A DNA stretch of 5,481 nucleotides, taken from NCBI GenBank assembly GCA_021604885.1, contig BQJV01000250.1, positions 1 to 5,481 on the forward strand, in the 5' to 3' direction. Shown in pieces: positions 1 through 5,481 of this stretch (within the stretch, counting starts at the first letter, position 1; the number at the start of each line of letters is the position of its first letter). The notes beneath the pieces are model-generated. The model did not search any database. It saw nothing but the letters and a program-made list of their open reading frames with translations, and was not told the DNA's origin. The DNA is from Acidimicrobiales bacterium (GTDB lineage: Bacteria; Actinomycetota; Acidimicrobiia; Acidimicrobiales; Aldehydirespiratoraceae). A program made the position numbers and the translations under genes.

Positions 1-450
1 GTCCTCGCCGAACTCGTACGCGTGGGCGCGCACGACCGGTCCGAGCACTGCATGCACCGGGCCGTGCGACCGATCCCGCAGTGCCGCGACCGTGGCCGGC
101 AGCACGCCTTCGACGATGCCCCGCCAGCCCGCGTGGGCAACTGCCACTGCTCCATCGGCCACGAACACCACCGGTGCGCAGTCGGCCGTCTGCACCGCAA
201 GCACCGCGCCGGGAAGCCGGGTCACGCTCGCATCGGCGAGCGACCCCGCGCCCGCGCCAGGCACGTCGACGTCGACCACGGCACGCCCGTGGACCTGCCG
301 GAGCCATGTCCACGGACCGGGCATGAAGTCCTGGCGACGAGCGTCGAGCTCCGCTTCGTCGAGATCGACGTGGAAGTCGCCGTCGGCGCGCGTGGACACC
401 CGGACACGCGCCCGATGCGTCGGCCCCGCAGCGAGGAGCCGTTCGAACAC
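1..450 (-). CDS. pgeF: PgeF/YfiH family (laccase-domain, multicopper polyphenol oxidase-like) protein, 3'-truncated by window edge
   Basis: The first 150 residues are visible; the family is usually about 240 residues, so the C-terminal third lies off the left edge. Family motifs seen are WLRQVHG (residues 49-55), TADCAPV (88-94), AHAGWRG (105-111) and LGP...YEFGED (136-150). His54, Cys91 and His106 match the His-Cys-His metal/active-site set of E. coli YfiH. In E. coli this family edits peptidoglycan precursors in which L-Ser replaced L-Ala (PgeF); relatives act on purine nucleosides, so the exact substrate here is inferred. The start is GTG at 450, because a TGA lies in frame at 462-460 and no ATG intervenes. 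The gene begins 4 bases after the ftsZ stop with no strong Shine-Dalgarno, which suggests translational coupling to ftsZ. The N-terminal segment before WLRQVHG is short, and the usual Cys just before the YE motif is Ala. The missing C-terminus cannot be judged. Confidence 0.88.
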   Translation of the reverse strand, partial: MFERLLAAGPTHRARVRVSTRADGDFHVDLDEAELDARRQDFMPGPWTWLRQVHGRAVVDVDVPGAGAGSLADASVTRLPGAVLAVQTADCAPVVFVADGAVAVAHAGWRGIVEGVLPATVAALRDRSHGPVHAVLGPVVRAHAYEFGED

Positions 451-454
451 GGAA

Positions 455-1561
455 CTACTTCAGGAAGGACGGGACGTCGAAGTCGTCGTCACCGAGATCG
501 AGGTCGTCGTCGTCATCGTCATGGGCGAAGACGTCCGCGATCGGCACCTCGCCCGTGGGCTCGCCGCCGTCCGTCGTCGTACCCATCGCCGGGGCCGCCG
601 AGCGCGGGCTGTCGTCCCAGCGATCGAATCCGGCGGCGATGACCGTGACCCGCACGTCGTCGCCCATCTCGTCGTCGATCACCGCACCGAAGATGATGTT
701 GGCGTCCTGGTGGGCGACGGCGTGGATGATCTCCGCAGCCTCGTTGACCTCGAGCAGGCCGAGGTCGGGCCCGCCGCTGATGTTGAGGAGGATGCCCCGA
801 GCGTTCTCGATCGAAGCCTCGAGCAGGGGGCTTGAGATCGCGGCGCGGGCGGCGGCGACGGCCCGGCCCTCGCCGGTGCCCTGTCCGATGCCCATGAGCG
901 CGCTGCCGGCGTCGGTCATCACCGTGCGGACGTCCGCGAAGTCGGTGTTGATCAGCCCGGGGGTGGTGATGAGGGTCGTGATGCCCTGCACACCCTGGAG
1001 CAGCACCTCGTCGGCCATCTTGAACGCGTTGAGCACCGATGTGTTGTTGTCGGCCACGGTCAGCAGGCGATCGTTCGGAATGACGATCAGCGTGTCGACC
1101 TTCTCCTTCAGCTTCTGGATGCCCTGCTCGGCCTGCACCGAACGACGGCGACCCTCGAAGGCGAACGGCCGGGTGACCACGCCGATGGTGAGTGCGCCCT
1201 CGGACTTGGCGATCTCGGCGATGACGGGTGCGGCGCCCGTGCCGGTACCGCCGCCCTTGCCGGCGGTGATGAACACCATGTCCGCGCCCCGGAGGGCCTC
1301 ACGGATCTCATCGAGGTGCTCCTCGGCGGCCTGACGGCCGACCTCGGGGTCGCTGCCGGCCCCGAGTCCACGCGTGAGGTCACGCCCGATGTCGAGCTTC
1401 TCGTCGGCGTCGCTCATGAGGAGCGCCTGGGCATCGGTGTTCGCGGCGATGAACTCGACGCCCTTCAATCCGGCGTCGATCATGCGGTTGACGGCGTTCA
1501 CGCCACCACCGCCGACGCCGACGACCTTGATGACGGCCAGGTAGTTCTGCGGATCAGACAT
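455..1561 (-). CDS. ftsZ: Cell division protein FtsZ
   Basis: FtsZ is a tubulin-like GTPase of 368 residues that polymerises into the cytoplasmic division ring. It shows the N-terminal nucleotide-binding segment VGVGGGGVNAVNRMI (14-28), AANTDAQAL (39-47) and the tubulin signature GGGTGTG (103-109). The T7 synergy loop is NTDFAD (205-210), with Asp207 and Asp210 supplying the GTPase-activating acids. After the globular domain (to about residue 313) comes a short linker of some 45 residues ending in an Asp-rich run (348-361), then the conserved C-terminal peptide FDVPSFLK, where SepF-type anchors dock in other actinobacteria. I chose ATG 1561 because GAGGTC lies 9 bases upstream and the family normally begins just before this point. 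The frame stays open to a TTG at 1612, but those 17 residues do not look like FtsZ. No ftsA precedes it, as in Actinobacteria. All key residues are intact. Confidence 0.98.
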   Translation of the reverse strand: MSDPQNYLAVIKVVGVGGGGVNAVNRMIDAGLKGVEFIAANTDAQALLMSDADEKLDIGRDLTRGLGAGSDPEVGRQAAEEHLDEIREALRGADMVFITAGKGGGTGTGAAPVIAEIAKSEGALTIGVVTRPFAFEGRRRSVQAEQGIQKLKEKVDTLIVIPNDRLLTVADNNTSVLNAFKMADEVLLQGVQGITTLITTPGLINTDFADVRTVMTDAGSALMGIGQGTGEGRAVAAARAAISSPLLEASIENARGILLNISGGPDLGLLEVNEAAEIIHAVAHQDANIIFGAVIDDEMGDDVRVTVIAAGFDRWDDSPRSAAPAMGTTTDGGEPTGEVPIADVFAHDDDDDDLDLGDDDFDVPSFLK

Positions 1562-1683
1562 CGGTGGAGAGACCTCGGGGTGAGAGAGACCGCCGCATGA
1601 GTCCTGCAACAACCACAGAACACATGCGAATCAACGTTCGACGGTATCCGAGGTGGTGGCTCGTTTGGCGGATTGTGGACGGT
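1562..1683 (-). promoter_or_regulatory. ftsQ-ftsZ intergenic leader, possible ftsZ promoter region
   Basis: This 122-base gap is the only substantial non-coding DNA in the window; every other junction is 4 bases or less, or an overlap. Its middle (about 1600-1645) is visibly poorer in GC than the flanking genes. On the minus strand a weak TAnnnT element (TACCGT, 1646-1641) and a TTGATT (1634-1629) can be picked out, but neither pairs with a good partner box at normal spacing. A small inverted repeat, CGAA-6-TTCG, lies at 1627-1640. I see no WhiA-type GACAC motif and no terminator hairpin. Extra ftsZ promoters upstream of or within ftsQ are known in Streptomyces and other actinobacteria, so a regulatory role is likely by analogy, but no exact promoter can be called. 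Confidence 0.35.
1571..1576 (-). promoter_or_regulatory. Ribosome binding site of ftsZ
   Basis: On the minus strand GAGGTC lies 9 bases before ATG 1561. It decides the start in favour of this ATG over the in-frame TTG at 1612. The same stretch contains one copy of an 8-base direct repeat, GGTCTCTC, at 1567-1574, with a second copy at 1584-1591. Confidence 0.7.
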
Positions 1684-2472
1684 TCAGGGCGTGTCATCGG
1701 CAGGCTCCCCGGCGTTCGCGGCGTCGCAGGCGTCGTCGCGCAGGCCGGTGGTCAGATCGGCCGCCGTGACATCGATGAAGTCGAGGCATTCGAGATCGAC
1801 GTTCTGGAGGACCGATCGGACGGCGCTGAGCTTGTCCTCCATCAGTCCGCCGTCACCGAGCCGGACGGTCGCGCTGCCGATGAGATCGAGGCCGAGCCCG
1901 TCCGCGTCGACGGTGACGAGCTCGACCCAGGGACGGAGATCGTCGGGGATCGCACGGGCGACCGCGATGGCCGGGAGCGCCTCCCGCTCGGCCTCGCCCG
2001 GTTCCGCGGCGGTCGTCCAGCGCACCGCCGGAAGGTCCGTCCCGTCGTCGGCGGGGCCGATGACGACGCCTTCCTCATCGACGACGAAGGCGTTCGTGTC
2101 GTCCGCGAGCACGGCCACGCCGGTGCGGGGCACGACGGTGAGACGGACCGATCCCGGCCACTCACGCTCGGCTCGGACGGACTTGATCCAGGCAAGCTCG
2201 GCGACCGCCCGCTCGGCTGCGCCGAGGTCGAGGTCGAACATCGCCGTGCCGGGCACGAGCGCGGCGTGGTCGAGGACCACATCGATGTCGGCGTCCTCGG
2301 CCCCGTCCACGCGCACATGGTCGAGATCGAGCAACGGCGTACGGGTGAGCCCCCAGGCGGCGACGGCCACGGCCACCAGGCCGGCGGCGACGGCGACGAA
2401 GCGCAACCGGCGTCGTCCCTCGGCCCGATGGACCTCCACCCGGCGAGCGCGTATCCGCGGATCGATGGCCAT
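1684..2472 (-). CDS. ftsQ: Cell division protein FtsQ (DivIB family), POTRA domain protein
   Basis: FtsQ is a bitopic membrane protein of 262 residues that links FtsB/FtsL and the septal synthase in the divisome. A basic cytoplasmic tail (1-24, Arg-rich) is followed by one membrane helix (about 24-43, Val/Ala-rich). The extracytoplasmic POTRA domain runs from about 46 to 115, including the typical strand VRVDGAED (53-60) and the segment AWIKSVRAEREWPGSVRLTVVPR (94-116). The more variable beta domain continues to about residue 236 and ends in an acidic tail. The start is ATG 2472, 3 bases after the murB stop; a GGGAG stands about 11 bases upstream, so coupling to murB is probable. FtsQ sequences diverge fast, so the call rests on topology, the POTRA pattern and position directly before ftsZ. 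Its only two cysteines, Cys229 and Cys249, both lie in the outer C-terminal part. Confidence 0.92.
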   Translation of the reverse strand: MAIDPRIRARRVEVHRAEGRRRLRFVAVAAGLVAVAVAAWGLTRTPLLDLDHVRVDGAEDADIDVVLDHAALVPGTAMFDLDLGAAERAVAELAWIKSVRAEREWPGSVRLTVVPRTGVAVLADDTNAFVVDEEGVVIGPADDGTDLPAVRWTTAAEPGEAEREALPAIAVARAIPDDLRPWVELVTVDADGLGLDLIGSATVRLGDGGLMEDKLSAVRSVLQNVDLECLDFIDVTAADLTTGLRDDACDAANAGEPADDTP

Positions 2473-2475
2473 GGC

Positions 2476-3405
2476 TCAGCCCGCTCCCGGACCGAAGCCG
2501 ACGAGATGCGTCTCGGCGACGAGATCGACGCCGTGGGCGTCGGCCACGCGACGCCGGACCTCGGTCATCACCGCGAGGACGTCGGAAGCACGACCCCCGG
2601 CGTCGGCCTGGATGAAGTTGGCGTGTTTGTCCGATACCGCTGCGGTCCCGATCCGAAAGCCCTTGAGACCGGCGGCGTCGATGAGCCGACCGGCGCTGTC
2701 ACCCGCTGGATTCGTGAAGACCGAGCCTGCGTTCTGCCCGCCGGGTTGGTTGTCGCGGCGCCACTGGATGATCTCCTGGATCTCCGCCCTTCCCCCATCG
2801 ACCGGACCTGGTTCGAGCCCGAACCGGGCCGCGAGGACGAGATCGCCGGCCGTGAGGGCGGACGACCGGTACGCCAGGGCGAGGTCGCCCGCGGCGACCT
2901 CGCGGCGTCGGCCGGCGCGCAGGTCGAGGATCGTGGCGCTCCGCAGACAGTCCGCGACGTCGGCGCCGTGGCCTCCGGCGTTCATCCGCACCGCTCCCCC
3001 GACGGACCCGGGCACGCCAACCGCCCACTCGAGGCCGGTCAACCCCGCGGCGACCGTAGCCCGTGCGACCACCGGGAGCTTCGCGGCGGCGCCGGCGACG
3101 ACGTCGTGGCCGTGCACGTCGATGGCATCGAAACCGGCTCCGAGCGAGACGGCGAGTCCGTCGAACCCGGCATCGCTGACGAGCATGTTGCTCCCGCGGC
3201 CGATCACGACGATGTCGACGTCGAGCCCGCCGGTCGCCGCAGCGAGAAGGTCGGCGTGGGCGTTCCCGTCGATGCGCACGAGCGCGGCCGCGGACCCACC
3301 GACGCGATACGTCGTGAGGGCGCCCAGAGGCGCGTCCCGTTCGACGGAGGCACCGAGGGGCGTGGACGCGAGCCGGTCCAGCACGGTCGCGAGCGCGTCG
3401 GTCAT
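2476..3405 (-). CDS. murB: UDP-N-acetylmuramate dehydrogenase (UDP-N-acetylenolpyruvoylglucosamine reductase), MurB
   Basis: MurB is a cytoplasmic flavoenzyme that reduces the enolpyruvyl group of UDP-GlcNAc-enolpyruvate with NADPH, giving UDP-MurNAc. The FAD-binding part shows TTYRVGG (31-37), GRGSNMLVSDAGFDG (69-83) and GLEWAVGVPGSVGGAVRMNAG (124-144). Further on are AYRSS (178-182, catalytic-type Arg180) and NAGSVFTNP (225-233), in which Ser228 is the expected proton donor for the flavin-reduced intermediate. KHANFI (260-265) follows, and Glu298 in the C-terminal AETH is the expected catalytic acid. The length of 309 residues and the compact layout match type II MurB (the S. aureus kind) rather than the longer E. 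coli type I. ATG 3405 lies 1 base after the murC stop with no separate strong Shine-Dalgarno, so it is probably translated by coupling. All catalytic positions appear intact. Confidence 0.97.
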   Translation of the reverse strand: MTDALATVLDRLASTPLGASVERDAPLGALTTYRVGGSAAALVRIDGNAHADLLAAATGGLDVDIVVIGRGSNMLVSDAGFDGLAVSLGAGFDAIDVHGHDVVAGAAAKLPVVARATVAAGLTGLEWAVGVPGSVGGAVRMNAGGHGADVADCLRSATILDLRAGRRREVAAGDLALAYRSSALTAGDLVLAARFGLEPGPVDGGRAEIQEIIQWRRDNQPGGQNAGSVFTNPAGDSAGRLIDAAGLKGFRIGTAAVSDKHANFIQADAGGRASDVLAVMTEVRRRVADAHGVDLVAETHLVGFGPGAG

Positions 3406-3406
3406 G

Positions 3407-4783
3407 TCACGCGGCAGCCCGGAGGCGGGCGATGACGGGGTCGGCGATGCCGGTGAGGTCGCCGGCTCCGAGCGTGAGGCACAGGTCGCCGGGTCGGAGG
3501 CGGTTCACGAGCCAGCTTTGCACGTCGACCAGACGCGGCATGTAGGCGACGTTGGTCCACGGATGACGGTCCAGCACCGCGTCGACGATGAGCTTGCCGC
3601 TCACTCCCGGGCGGGGTGTCTCTCCCGCCGAGTAGATGTCACTCAGCACCAGATCGTCCACCCCGACGAACGCGTCACCGAAGTCCTGCCACAGGGCGGC
3701 CGTGCGGGAGTAGCGGTGGGGCTGGAAGACACACACCACGCGATCCCATCCGCCCTCGCGGACCGCAGAGACCATCGCGGCGACCTCCGACGGCAGGTGG
3801 GCGTAGTCGTCGATGAACGTGATCCCGTTGGCCTCGCCCCGGAACTCGAATCGCCGGGCGACACCGCCGAAGCGGGCGAGGGCGCGGACCGCGGCGTCGA
3901 ACGGTGCGCCGATCTCGAGCGCGGTGACAGCCGCAGCCGCGGCGTTGCGGGCGTTGTGCTCGCCGGGCGTCGGGAGGGTGATGCGTCCGAGTTCGGCACC
4001 GTCGTGCACGACGGTGAAGGCGATCGAGCTGCGGCCGGGCTCGACATCGATCATGCGATAGTCGGCGGCGGCATCCGTGCCGTAGGTGGTGGCCCCCGTG
4101 CGCGCTGCGAGGAGCGCCGCCCCGGGGTCGTCGATACACATGACCCGGGTCGCTGCGGCGGTCGCGAAGTCGACGAACGCCGCCTCCAGGACCGCCGGGT
4201 CGTTGTCGTAGGTCTCGAGGTGATCGGGCTCGACGTTCGTCACGAGGGCGACCTCGGCCCCGAGCGACAGGAAGGTCTTGTCGCTCTCGTCCGCTTCGAT
4301 CACCAGCCACTCGCCGTCGTCCCAGACGGCGCCGGAGCCGATCTCGTTGACGTCGCCGCCGATGATGAAGGACGGCGCCAGACCGGCTTCGACCAGGACG
4401 AGGGCGAGCATCGAGCTGGTCGTCGTCTTGCCGTGGGTGCCGGCGACCGCGATGGTCCGGCGGGCCGCGCAGATCGCCGGGAGCAGGTCCGACCGACGCA
4501 GGATGTCGAGGCCCTGCTCGCGGGCGAGCTTCACTTCCGGATTGTGCGCGGGGATAGCGGTGCTGATCGCGACCAGTTCGGCGTCGCCCACATTGGCCGC
4601 GTCGTGCCCGATGGCGATCGTCATCCCGTCGGCTCGGAGGCGCTCCGCGACGGGACCGTCCTTGAGGTCCGATCCGGTCACGCGGTGACCCATGCGGTGC
4701 AGCACCGTCGCGATCGCGCCCATGCCGGCGCCGCCGGCACCGACCACGTGAATCCGGCGGGAGCGGTTGAGATCAGGTGTCAT
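3407..4783 (-). CDS. murC: UDP-N-acetylmuramate--L-alanine ligase, MurC
   Basis: MurC is a cytoplasmic ATP-dependent ligase that adds L-Ala to UDP-MurNAc, the first step of stem-peptide assembly. It has 458 residues, the normal length. The N-terminal UDP-binding Rossmann domain carries VVGAGGAGMGAIA (13-25). The central ATPase domain has the P-loop GTHGKTT (115-121), EADESDKTF (163-171), NVEPDHLE (183-190) and the Mur-ligase HNARN (276-280). The C-terminal domain has RRFEFRG (310-316), DDYAHLPSE (325-333), FQPHRYSRT (353-361) and GAGD (439-442). The start is ATG 4783 because GGAGG lies 5 bases upstream and the Rossmann motif begins just after it; the open frame upstream to 4852 lies inside murG and is not expected. 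It overlaps murG by 11 bases and is followed by murB after 1 base. One oddity is Leu at residue 330, where most MurC proteins have a second His (YAHHP). Confidence 0.97.
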   Translation of the reverse strand: MTPDLNRSRRIHVVGAGGAGMGAIATVLHRMGHRVTGSDLKDGPVAERLRADGMTIAIGHDAANVGDAELVAISTAIPAHNPEVKLAREQGLDILRRSDLLPAICAARRTIAVAGTHGKTTTSSMLALVLVEAGLAPSFIIGGDVNEIGSGAVWDDGEWLVIEADESDKTFLSLGAEVALVTNVEPDHLETYDNDPAVLEAAFVDFATAAATRVMCIDDPGAALLAARTGATTYGTDAAADYRMIDVEPGRSSIAFTVVHDGAELGRITLPTPGEHNARNAAAAAVTALEIGAPFDAAVRALARFGGVARRFEFRGEANGITFIDDYAHLPSEVAAMVSAVREGGWDRVVCVFQPHRYSRTAALWQDFGDAFVGVDDLVLSDIYSAGETPRPGVSGKLIVDAVLDRHPWTNVAYMPRLVDVQSWLVNRLRPGDLCLTLGAGDLTGIADPVIARLRAAA

Positions 4784-5481
4784 CAGAACCTCCGGGGTGG
4801 GGTCGCGCCGCGTGTGTGTCGACGAGCGCCGCGATTGCCGCAGGGGCGTCACGGCGCCCCACCGACGCGGCGGCGTCGGCCATCGTGGCCCGACGGTCCG
4901 GCGCGTTCACGAGCGCCTCGACCTCCCTGCGGAACCGAGCCCCGTCGAGTTCGGCGTCGGGCACGACGATCGCACCGCCCGGGGTCGCGAGCGCGGCGGC
5001 ATTGTGGGTCTGGTGGTCGGCCGGCGCGCCGGGCAGCGGCACGAGCACCGCGGGCAATCCGACGACCGCGATCTCGGAAACGGAATTCCCTCCGGCGCGA
5101 CAGAACACGAGATCGGTGGCGGCGTAGACCGATGCCATGTCGTCTTCGTAGCGGATCAGGCGATAGTCGAGGGGGTCACCCTCGTCGAGCGGTCGACGGG
5201 ACGCGAGATCGTCGTGATCACGCGCGCCGGCGATGTGGTGGACCACGAGGTCGGTCCGGTCGGCCCAACCCGGCAGCGCCTCGTAGAGCGCGTCGTTGAT
5301 CCGGCGTGCGCCGAGGGAGCCGCCCATGACGAGCAGCATGATCTGGGACTCGTCGACATCGAGGCGATGGCGGGCGGCGGCACGGTCACGCACGCGGTCC
5401 ACCGCGACGATCGCCGGTCGCACCGGATTCCCTGTCCAGACCGCATTGGGCATGGGGCCGTCGGGGAAAGGCATCGCACAC
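4773..5481 (-). CDS. murG: UDP-N-acetylglucosamine--N-acetylmuramyl-(pentapeptide) pyrophosphoryl-undecaprenol GlcNAc transferase, MurG, 5'-truncated by window edge
   Basis: MurG is a GT28-family glycosyltransferase that acts at the inner face of the membrane and adds GlcNAc to lipid I, making lipid II. About 235 C-terminal residues are visible; the family is about 360 long, so the N-terminal lipid-I-binding half starts beyond the right edge. The frame is open through the edge, so the ATG at 5474 is an internal Met. Counting from that Met, TGNPVR (14-19) marks the entry to the C-terminal domain. GGSLGARRIND (51-61) is the glycine loop, with Leu where E. coli has Gln. RYEDDMASVYAATDL (108-122) and CRAGGNSVSEI (125-135) supply the UDP-GlcNAc-binding region, and VPLPGAPADHQTHNA (145-159) is the signature with DHQ. 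The stop TGA (4775-4773) lies 8 bases past the first base of the murC start codon. Confidence 0.96.
   Translation of the reverse strand, partial: CAMPFPDGPMPNAVWTGNPVRPAIVAVDRVRDRAAARHRLDVDESQIMLLVMGGSLGARRINDALYEALPGWADRTDLVVHHIAGARDHDDLASRRPLDEGDPLDYRLIRYEDDMASVYAATDLVFCRAGGNSVSEIAVVGLPAVLVPLPGAPADHQTHNAAALATPGGAIVVPDAELDGARFRREVEALVNAPDRRATMADAAASVGRRDAPAAIAALVDTHAARPHPGGSDDT
4787..4793 (-). promoter_or_regulatory. Strong ribosome binding site of murC, inside murG
   Basis: On the minus strand GGAGGTT ends 3 bases before ATG 4783; measured from the GGAGG core the spacing is 5 bases. It lies within the last codons of murG and settles the murC start. It is the best Shine-Dalgarno in the window, so murC can be initiated independently even though it overlaps murG. 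Confidence 0.8.

Noticed and set aside
22..835. Overlapping plus-strand frames opposite pgeF and the ftsZ 3' end
   Set aside because: They are low-complexity translations without domains. The minus strand here encodes recognisable PgeF and FtsZ motifs.
1567..1591. Direct repeat GGTCTCTC (minus strand), two copies 17 bases apart before ftsZ, considered as an operator
   Set aside because: Eight bases repeated twice in a short CT-rich stretch next to a Shine-Dalgarno can arise by chance, and no known regulator site matches it.
1562..1612. N-terminal extension of FtsZ from a TTG at 1612
   Set aside because: The extra 17 residues do not resemble FtsZ, and the ATG at 1561 has a well-placed GAGGTC.
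1564..3435. Plus-strand open frame of about 620 codons opposite ftsQ and murB
   Set aside because: It is rich in Gly, Arg, Asp and Glu with no family motif, and it is antisense to two genes with intact motifs; a composition artefact.
4784..4852. N-terminal extension of MurC to 4852
   Set aside because: It would overlap murG by about 80 bases and adds residues unlike MurC, while ATG 4783 has a strong Shine-Dalgarno and starts right before the Rossmann motif.
1673..5299. Very long plus-strand open frame (about 1,200 codons) opposite ftsQ, murB, murC and murG
   Set aside because: The translation is Arg/Ser/Ala/Pro-rich without any recognisable domain, and it lies exactly opposite four well-supported genes. 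Long open antisense frames are expected where codons are strongly G/C-ending.
5472..5474. ATG at 5474 as the murG start
   Set aside because: The protein would lack the whole N-terminal domain. The frame stays open to the window edge, so this is an internal Met of a truncated gene.

Overview
This is a compact stretch of a high-GC division and cell wall (dcw) cluster. All six genes lie on the minus strand, so transcription runs from the right end of the window to the left. In transcription order they are murG (its N-terminal part lies beyond the right edge), murC, murB, ftsQ, ftsZ and a pgeF/yfiH-type gene (its C-terminal part lies beyond the left edge). The assignments rest on family motifs read in the translations; no database search was possible.

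Organism. Three things point to Actinobacteriota: the strong G/C bias at third codon positions, ftsQ followed directly by ftsZ with no ftsA between them, and a pgeF-type gene just after ftsZ. MurB sitting between MurC and FtsQ differs from the mycobacterial and Streptomyces arrangements as I know them. It fits a deeper lineage such as Acidimicrobiia better, but that placement is inference.

Layout. murG overlaps murC by 11 bases, and murC has a strong Shine-Dalgarno inside the end of murG. murC and murB are separated by 1 base, murB and ftsQ by 3, and ftsZ and pgeF by 4. The only real gap is 122 bases between ftsQ and ftsZ. It is a plausible site for an extra ftsZ promoter or for leader-level control, although no convincing promoter boxes are visible. 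There are no RNA genes, mobile elements, CRISPR arrays or clear terminators.

How the genes work together. MurB and MurC act in the cytoplasm: MurB completes UDP-MurNAc and MurC adds the first amino acid, L-Ala. MurG acts later at the inner face of the membrane, converting lipid I to lipid II. FtsQ is a membrane-anchored divisome protein, and FtsZ forms the cytokinetic ring. The PgeF-like protein may correct mis-loaded UDP-MurNAc products. The window is therefore largely conserved housekeeping DNA. I found no evidence of a new system; the findings are lineage-level or residue-level oddities.
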